This document shows positions 8,464-12,072 of a stretch of 12,072 bases of DNA, in pieces (position 1 is the first letter of the stretch; every line of letters starts with the position of its first letter). This DNA is from an uncultured Clostridia bacterium (GTDB lineage: Bacteria > Bacillota > Clostridia > Oscillospirales > Oscillospiraceae): positions 1 to 12,072 of the forward strand of contig CALLZZ010000073.1 in assembly GCA_937858235.1 (NCBI GenBank). The letters run 5' to 3'. The position numbers and the translations under genes were made by a program. Below the pieces are notes generated by a model that worked only from the letters and a program-made list of their open reading frames with translations, made no database searches and was not told the DNA's origin.

Positions 8464-8469
8464 AAGGAG
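8464..8469 (+). promoter_or_regulatory. Ribosome binding site deciding the flavin reductase start
   Basis: AAGGAG lies 5 nt before ATG 8475 and 11 nt before a second in-frame ATG at 8481. A longer reading frame opens with GTG at 8439, but this site would then be inside the gene, and the predicted transcription start (about 8437) leaves no room for a binding site upstream of that GTG. Confidence 0.7.
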
Positions 8470-8474
8470 AGGGT

Positions 8475-8987
8475 ATGATTATGCTGCAAAAAATTAATCC
8501 GAAAGAGTTGACAAAAAATCCCTTTACGTTGATTGGAGATCAGTGGCTGCTGATCACCGCAGGTACCCCCGACCACTGCAATACCATGACTGCCAGTTGG
8601 GGCGGCGTGGGGATCATGTGGGGGGCGCCGGTAGCCACCTGCTATATCCGCCCCCAGCGCTATACCAAGGAATTCGTGGAGAAAAATGAGTATTTTTCCC
8701 TGTGCTTCTTCGACGAGACGTATCGGGAAAAGCTGACTTACTGCGGCAAGAACTCAGGACGTAACGTGGATAAAATCAAGGCCTGCGCCTTTACGGTGGA
8801 GACCGGGGCGGGCAACGTGCCGTACTTTGCGGAGGCGGAAGTGGTGCTGGTGTGTAAAAAGCAGTATGCCCAAGATATGAAACCAGAATGTATGCTGGAT
8901 CCGACCATTGATGGGAAGTTCTATCCCCAGAAGGATTATCACACGATGTACATTGGCCAGATCGTGGAGGCATACCAAAGAGGGTAA
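8475..8987 (+). CDS. Flavin reductase-like FMN-binding protein
   Basis: This 170-residue protein matches the flavin reductase-like, FMN-binding split-barrel family (NTAB/DIM6 type) that is common in anaerobic clostridia. The supporting pattern is N36-TMTASWGG-44 followed by APVATCYIRPQRYT ending at residue 64, then FSLCFFDE and a middle AEAEVVLVCKK strand. This is the usual order of the flavin-binding strands, in which the T-A-S-W-G turn and the RPQRYT strand lie near FMN. Such proteins transfer electrons between NAD(P)H and flavin or hold FMN for other reductions; the substrate cannot be told from sequence. There is no signal peptide or membrane segment, so it is cytoplasmic. hflX starts 12 nt downstream with its binding site 1 nt after this stop codon, so they are very likely co-transcribed, though no functional link is obvious. 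ATG 8481 is an alternative start. Confidence 0.85.
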   Translation: MIMLQKINPKELTKNPFTLIGDQWLLITAGTPDHCNTMTASWGGVGIMWGAPVATCYIRPQRYTKEFVEKNEYFSLCFFDETYREKLTYCGKNSGRNVDKIKACAFTVETGAGNVPYFAEAEVVLVCKKQYAQDMKPECMLDPTIDGKFYPQKDYHTMYIGQIVEAYQRG

Positions 8988-8999
8988 CGGAGGAATCGA

Positions 9000-10304
9000 A
9001 TGACCGAAACCACACTAAAGGAAGAAAAACGAAATCACGCGGTGCTGGTGGGCTTAAATGCCCACAGCCTGCCGCCGGAGGACAATGCCACCGAGACCAC
9101 GTTGGAGGAACTGGCGGCACTGCTAGAGACGGCAGGCGGCGAGTGCGTCGGCACGGTGCTGCAAAACAAAGAGAAGCCGGATGCCCGCACCTTTATCGGA
9201 GAGGGCAAGGTAGAGGAAGTGCGGGAGCTGGCGCTGGCAGTAGACGCAGATCTGATTGTGTTCGATAATGAAATCTCGCCGGCTCAAATCCGTGTGCTGA
9301 CCGAAGAGACCGGGATTCAGGTTATGGATCGGGCAGGTCTCATCCTGGATATTTTTGCCCAGCGGGCGCGCACCAGTGAAGGCCGACTTCAGGTAGCGCT
9401 GGCCCAATATAAATATCTGCTGCCCCGACTGACTGGTATGTGGGGGCACTTGGTGCGCCAGACCGCATCCGGTGGCAAATCGCCCATCGGAACCCGAGGC
9501 CCCGGCGAAACGCAGCTGGAGACAGACCGGCGGCACATCCGGCGAAAGATTCAGAAACTGGAAGAAGATTTGAAGGATGTGCAGCGGATTCGCGCGGTTC
9601 AGCGGGATCAACGGGTTAAAAATGAAATTCCCGTGGTTGCCATTGTCGGCTACACCAATGCGGGGAAGTCCACCCTGCTGAATCACCTCACCGGAAGCCA
9701 GATTCCGGCCAACAACCGGCTTTTTGATACGCTGGACACAACCACTCGGACGCTGGAGATTTCCGATACTTGCACTGTGCTGGTGTCGGATACGGTTGGA
9801 TTTATCCGCAAGCTGCCCCATCACCTGGTAGAGGCGTTTAAAGCGACGCTGGAGGAGTTAAAGTATGCGGATCTGCTGCTCCATGTTATCGATGCCAGCA
9901 ATGAGGAATGGCAGAGTCAGATCCAGGTGGTAGAGCGCTTGATCCGGGAACTGGGGGCGGAACAGACTCCACGCATCGATGTGTTCAATAAGTGCGACTG
10001 CTTCCACGGAGACATCCTACCCTTTGGGGAGAATATCGTCTCCATTTCTGCAAAAACTGGAGAGGGCTTGGACCGGCTTGTTGCCGCTATTGGTAAGCAG
10101 TTGGATCAGGGAACGAAAAAAGTCACCCTGTCTTTACCCTATGACAAGGGCGGTCTGGTGGACATGCTTTACCGGGAGGCCAAGGTGGAGCAGGTGGAGT
10201 ATGGTGAGACCATTCTGGTGCGTGCCACCTGTACCCCCAAAGTGCTGGGGCAGGTAAAGGAATATGTGGCAGAGCCGGTTTCTGCTCCGGAACCGGAAGC
10301 GTAA
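9000..10304 (+). CDS. hflX: Ribosome-associated GTPase HflX
   Basis: HflX (434 aa; E. coli 426) is a cytoplasmic translation-factor GTPase of the Obg-HflX superfamily that binds the large subunit and splits stalled or hibernating 70S ribosomes, notably under heat stress. The N-terminal HflX domain (about 1-190) ends with the family signature GTRGPGETQLETD from residue 164 and a basic coiled helix. The G domain follows with G1 GYTNAGKST (217-225), G3 DTVG (264-267), G4 NKCD (330-333) and a G5-like SAKTGEG. A C-terminal extension reads ...KVTLSLPYDKGGLVDMLYREAKV, typical of Firmicute HflX. The start ATG has GGAGG at 8989-8993 with 6-nt spacing. It is the second gene of a unit with the flavin reductase-like gene. 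All GTPase motifs are intact. Confidence 0.96.
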   Translation: MTETTLKEEKRNHAVLVGLNAHSLPPEDNATETTLEELAALLETAGGECVGTVLQNKEKPDARTFIGEGKVEEVRELALAVDADLIVFDNEISPAQIRVLTEETGIQVMDRAGLILDIFAQRARTSEGRLQVALAQYKYLLPRLTGMWGHLVRQTASGGKSPIGTRGPGETQLETDRRHIRRKIQKLEEDLKDVQRIRAVQRDQRVKNEIPVVAIVGYTNAGKSTLLNHLTGSQIPANNRLFDTLDTTTRTLEISDTCTVLVSDTVGFIRKLPHHLVEAFKATLEELKYADLLLHVIDASNEEWQSQIQVVERLIRELGAEQTPRIDVFNKCDCFHGDILPFGENIVSISAKTGEGLDRLVAAIGKQLDQGTKKVTLSLPYDKGGLVDMLYREAKVEQVEYGETILVRATCTPKVLGQVKEYVAEPVSAPEPEA

Positions 10305-10355
10305 CCGAAAAATAGGAAGCAAACAAAAAATTCAATCATTTCCAACATAAAACGG

Positions 10356-10400
10356 CATGATTTGATGCAGGCTAACGGCATGAAATCATGTCACTTTTTT
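10356..10400 (+). terminator. Hairpin with T-run between hflX and ypeB
   Basis: A 13-bp stem with one G-G mismatch (10356-10368 with 10378-10390) closes a 9-nt loop and is followed, after 4 nt, by six T (10395-10400). It would serve as the terminator of the hflX unit. The stem is AT-rich and the T-run is offset, so it is weaker than the other terminators here. A direct repeat AACGGCATGA (10351-10360 and 10374-10383) is embedded in it, so a regulatory role is an alternative. Confidence 0.55.
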
Positions 10401-10443
10401 ATAAGGGTATCAAGTTTGATCTGTTGAGGAAGGAAGGAATCTT

Positions 10444-11817
10444 ATGACTCGTTTGCTACGTCGCCGGACAAAGGTCCGTGCGGTGACCTATTTGACGGCT
10501 GCATTTTTGCTGCTGGCCGGGACGGTAATCCAGCAAAACATGGAGATCGTCCAGTACCACCGTTATACGTCCAACCAATACACCCATGCCTTCGCGGAGC
10601 TTACCGCCAGCATGAATGACATTTCCACCAGTCTGGAAAAACAAACCTGTGTCAACTCACCGGCACAAATTACCGCGCTTGGCACGGAGGTTTATGGCCA
10701 GGCTCAGGCCGCTCAGCAAGCCATCGGTGAGCTGCCCTACGCAGATATTGAGCTGGAACAAACTGCGGCCTTTGTCTCTAAGGTGGGGGATTATGTCCAG
10801 GCGATTTCCCGTTCGGCAGCGGCCAACGGTGGGTACAGCGGTGATGAGCTGGAAAATGTAAAGGCACTTGCCAAGGTGTCCCGCAACCTCTCCACAGCGC
10901 TGGAGGGACTGGAGCTGCAGGTGTATCAGGGGGACGCGCAGCTGGAGGATCTGAAAACGGTAGAAGGACGCATGTCCGATACCAAAACAGTTGCGTCCGG
11001 AGATGAGAAAGCCGAAGGGAACTTCAAAGCAATGGAGACGGATTTCCCGGAGCTGCCCACATTGATCTATGACGGTCCTTTCTCGGACAGTCTCCAGTCT
11101 AAAAGTGCCAAGGCACTGGAGGGATTGGAAGAGGTGTCCCGAGCGAAGGCACGCACCATTGCGGCAAAGTTTTTAGAGGTCAATTCCGACGCATTGACCG
11201 ATTACGGCACCATTGAAGGTGATGTGCCTGCGTGGGTATTCATGCTCCAGGGTGAGAAAGGGACCTGCACCATTCGAGTGACCAAAACCGGTGGTAAGGT
11301 ACTGAGCATGATTTGCTCCAGAGCGGTAGAAGGCGCCACCATCAACCAGAAAGAGGCGGTAAAAAAAGCCCAAGCGTTCCTGGAGGCCAGAGGGTATACG
11401 GATCTGGAGGAAAACTACTACAGCGAGTCAAACGGTACGCTGACCATTAACTTCACCGCAGTGCAGGATGATGTGCTGTTGTACCCTGATTTAATCAAGG
11501 TAGAAGTAGCCTTGGATAACGGGGAAATAGCAGGGTTTGAGGGAGAAAATTACCTGATGCATCATGTGAAGCGGGAGAAGCTGACGCCCACGATCACATC
11601 GGACAAGGCGAAGGAGTCTATTTCCAAGGCACTGGAGCTGTTGGACGTGCGGCTGGCGCTGATTCCTACCCCGGGTGAGGACGAGGTGTTGTGCTGGGAG
11701 TGTACCTGTCAGACAGAAGACGGGATTCACTGCATTGTTTATGTTAACGCCAAAACCGGCGCAGAAGAAAAGATTCTCCTGTTACAGGAGGATGAAACGG
11801 GCACATTGGTGCTATAA
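10444..11817 (+). CDS. ypeB: Spore germination protein YpeB
   Basis: This 457-aa protein has the YpeB layout. A basic N-terminus (RLLRRRTKVR) and one membrane segment (about 13-29) anchor it with the rest outside the cytoplasm. A helical region (about 40-200) follows, with AFAELTASMNDISTSLEK, GELPYADIELEQTAAFVSKVGDY and LSTALEGLE, close in pattern to Bacillus YpeB. Three PepSY-type repeats end the protein (about 229-296, 300-366 and 384-445), including YPDLIKVEVALDNG from 347 and NAKTGAEEK at 435-443. In Bacillus, YpeB is needed for SleB, the cortex-lytic enzyme, to be stably placed in the spore, and the two genes form an operon made in the forespore. Here no sleB lies next to it: hflX is upstream and trpS downstream. 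The start is supported by a long GGAAGG tract (10428-10437), 6 nt before ATG. It appears monocistronic. Confidence 0.9.
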   Translation: MTRLLRRRTKVRAVTYLTAAFLLLAGTVIQQNMEIVQYHRYTSNQYTHAFAELTASMNDISTSLEKQTCVNSPAQITALGTEVYGQAQAAQQAIGELPYADIELEQTAAFVSKVGDYVQAISRSAAANGGYSGDELENVKALAKVSRNLSTALEGLELQVYQGDAQLEDLKTVEGRMSDTKTVASGDEKAEGNFKAMETDFPELPTLIYDGPFSDSLQSKSAKALEGLEEVSRAKARTIAAKFLEVNSDALTDYGTIEGDVPAWVFMLQGEKGTCTIRVTKTGGKVLSMICSRAVEGATINQKEAVKKAQAFLEARGYTDLEENYYSESNGTLTINFTAVQDDVLLYPDLIKVEVALDNGEIAGFEGENYLMHHVKREKLTPTITSDKAKESISKALELLDVRLALIPTPGEDEVLCWECTCQTEDGIHCIVYVNAKTGAEEKILLLQEDETGTLVL

Positions 11818-11832
11818 AGTTGAGAAAATGAG

Positions 11833-11866
11833 AAAGCGGCTACCTTTGGAACAGGTAGCCGCTTTT
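11833..11866 (+). terminator. Rho-independent terminator after ypeB
   Basis: A perfect 13-bp stem (11833-11845 with 11853-11865), GC-rich in its upper part, closes a 7-nt loop (TTGGAAC) and ends in TTTT (11863-11866). It begins 15 nt after the ypeB stop codon. The A-run on the left arm means it could also work in the opposite direction. Confidence 0.88.
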
Positions 11867-11877
11867 GCTCAAATATA

Positions 11878-11906
11878 TTGCATTGTTCCGGCGAACGTGC
11901 TAAAAT
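11878..11906 (+). promoter_or_regulatory. trpS promoter
   Basis: TTGCAT (11878-11883), a 17-nt spacer and TAAAAT (11901-11906) with TGC at 11898-11900 give a strong vegetative promoter with an extended -10. Transcription would begin near 11913, leaving a leader of about 50 nt, too short for a tryptophan T-box. Confidence 0.8.
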
Positions 11907-11962
11907 ACGCTGTATCTGTAAAATTGTAATAAAATTCCCATTAAAATAAAGGTCGTGTTTTC

Positions 11963-12072
11963 ATGGACGAAAAGAAAGTAATGCTCTCCGGCATTCAGCC
12001 CAGCGGAGATTTAACCTTAGGCTCTTATCTGGGAGCAATTAAAAACTGGGCAGAACGGGTGGAGGCATTTGA
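11963..12072 (+). CDS. trpS: Tryptophanyl-tRNA synthetase, N-terminal fragment
   Basis: The 36 codons before the window edge read MDEKKVMLSGIQPSG, then DLTLGSYLGAIKNWAERVEAF, the unmistakable N-terminus of a bacterial class I tryptophanyl-tRNA synthetase, which charges tRNA(Trp) in the cytoplasm. SGIQPSG and the following TLGS occupy the HIGH-motif position; most bacterial enzymes have T-I/L-G-N there, so the serine is a small departure. The gene is partial only because the window ends. The ribosome binding site is weak (AAAGG at 11948-11952, 10-nt spacing). It has its own promoter after the ypeB terminator, and no T-box leader is present between that terminator and the start codon (about 97 nt in all). 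Confidence 0.93.
   Translation, partial: MDEKKVMLSGIQPSGDLTLGSYLGAIKNWAERVEAF

Noticed and set aside
8439..8474. GTG start giving the flavin reductase-like protein a 12-residue N-terminal extension
   Set aside because: The AAGGAG site would be inside the gene, the predicted transcript starts only about 2 nt before the GTG, and the extension is basic and unlike the family.
11867..11962. T-box or other riboswitch before trpS
   Set aside because: The space between terminator and start is about 97 nt, the predicted leader about 50 nt, and I see no T-box sequence or antiterminator structure.

Overview
The window looks like an ordinary chromosomal housekeeping stretch from a spore-forming, moderately GC-rich Firmicute. 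A clostridial lineage such as the Oscillospiraceae/Ruminococcaceae is my best guess. The reasons are the AddAB-type (not RecBCD-type) recombination nuclease, a YpeB spore-germination protein, strong GGAGG-type ribosome binding sites, compact rho-independent terminators and protein sequences of clostridial style. Every gene I can support lies on the + strand. No rRNA, tRNA, CRISPR array, transposase or phage gene was seen.

Layout. (1) 19-951: gluQRS, a truncated glutamyl-tRNA-synthetase paralogue that modifies queuosine in tRNA(Asp), closed by a hairpin at 958-998. (2) 1110-8006: addB and addA, 3 nt apart, encoding both subunits of the ATP-dependent helicase-nuclease that processes double-strand breaks. 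A candidate extended -10 promoter lies at 1066-1074. (3) 8141-8344: rpmE (ribosomal protein L31, zinc-binding form), with its own promoter (8031-8059), a roughly 75-nt structured leader and a strong terminator (8356-8386). (4) 8475-10304: a flavin-reductase-like FMN protein followed 12 nt later by hflX, the ribosome-associated GTPase, probably one transcription unit from a perfect TATAAT at 8425. (5) 10444-11817: ypeB, preceded by a hairpin with a T-run and followed by a 13-bp terminator. (6) 11963-end: the first 36 codons of trpS, cut by the window edge, with its own promoter.

Functionally the genes are a mixture: tRNA modification and charging (gluQRS, trpS), ribosome composition and rescue (rpmE, hflX), DNA repair (addAB), flavin chemistry and spore germination (ypeB). 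Terminators and promoters divide them into about five transcription units. I found no convincing evidence of an undescribed system. The observations most worth a check are the rpmE leader, whose second hairpin holds the ribosome binding site in its loop; a ypeB with no sleB beside it; and a strong strand bias of AGCGG, the pentamer known as Chi for Bacillus AddAB. No gene-free stretch exceeds about 160 bases.
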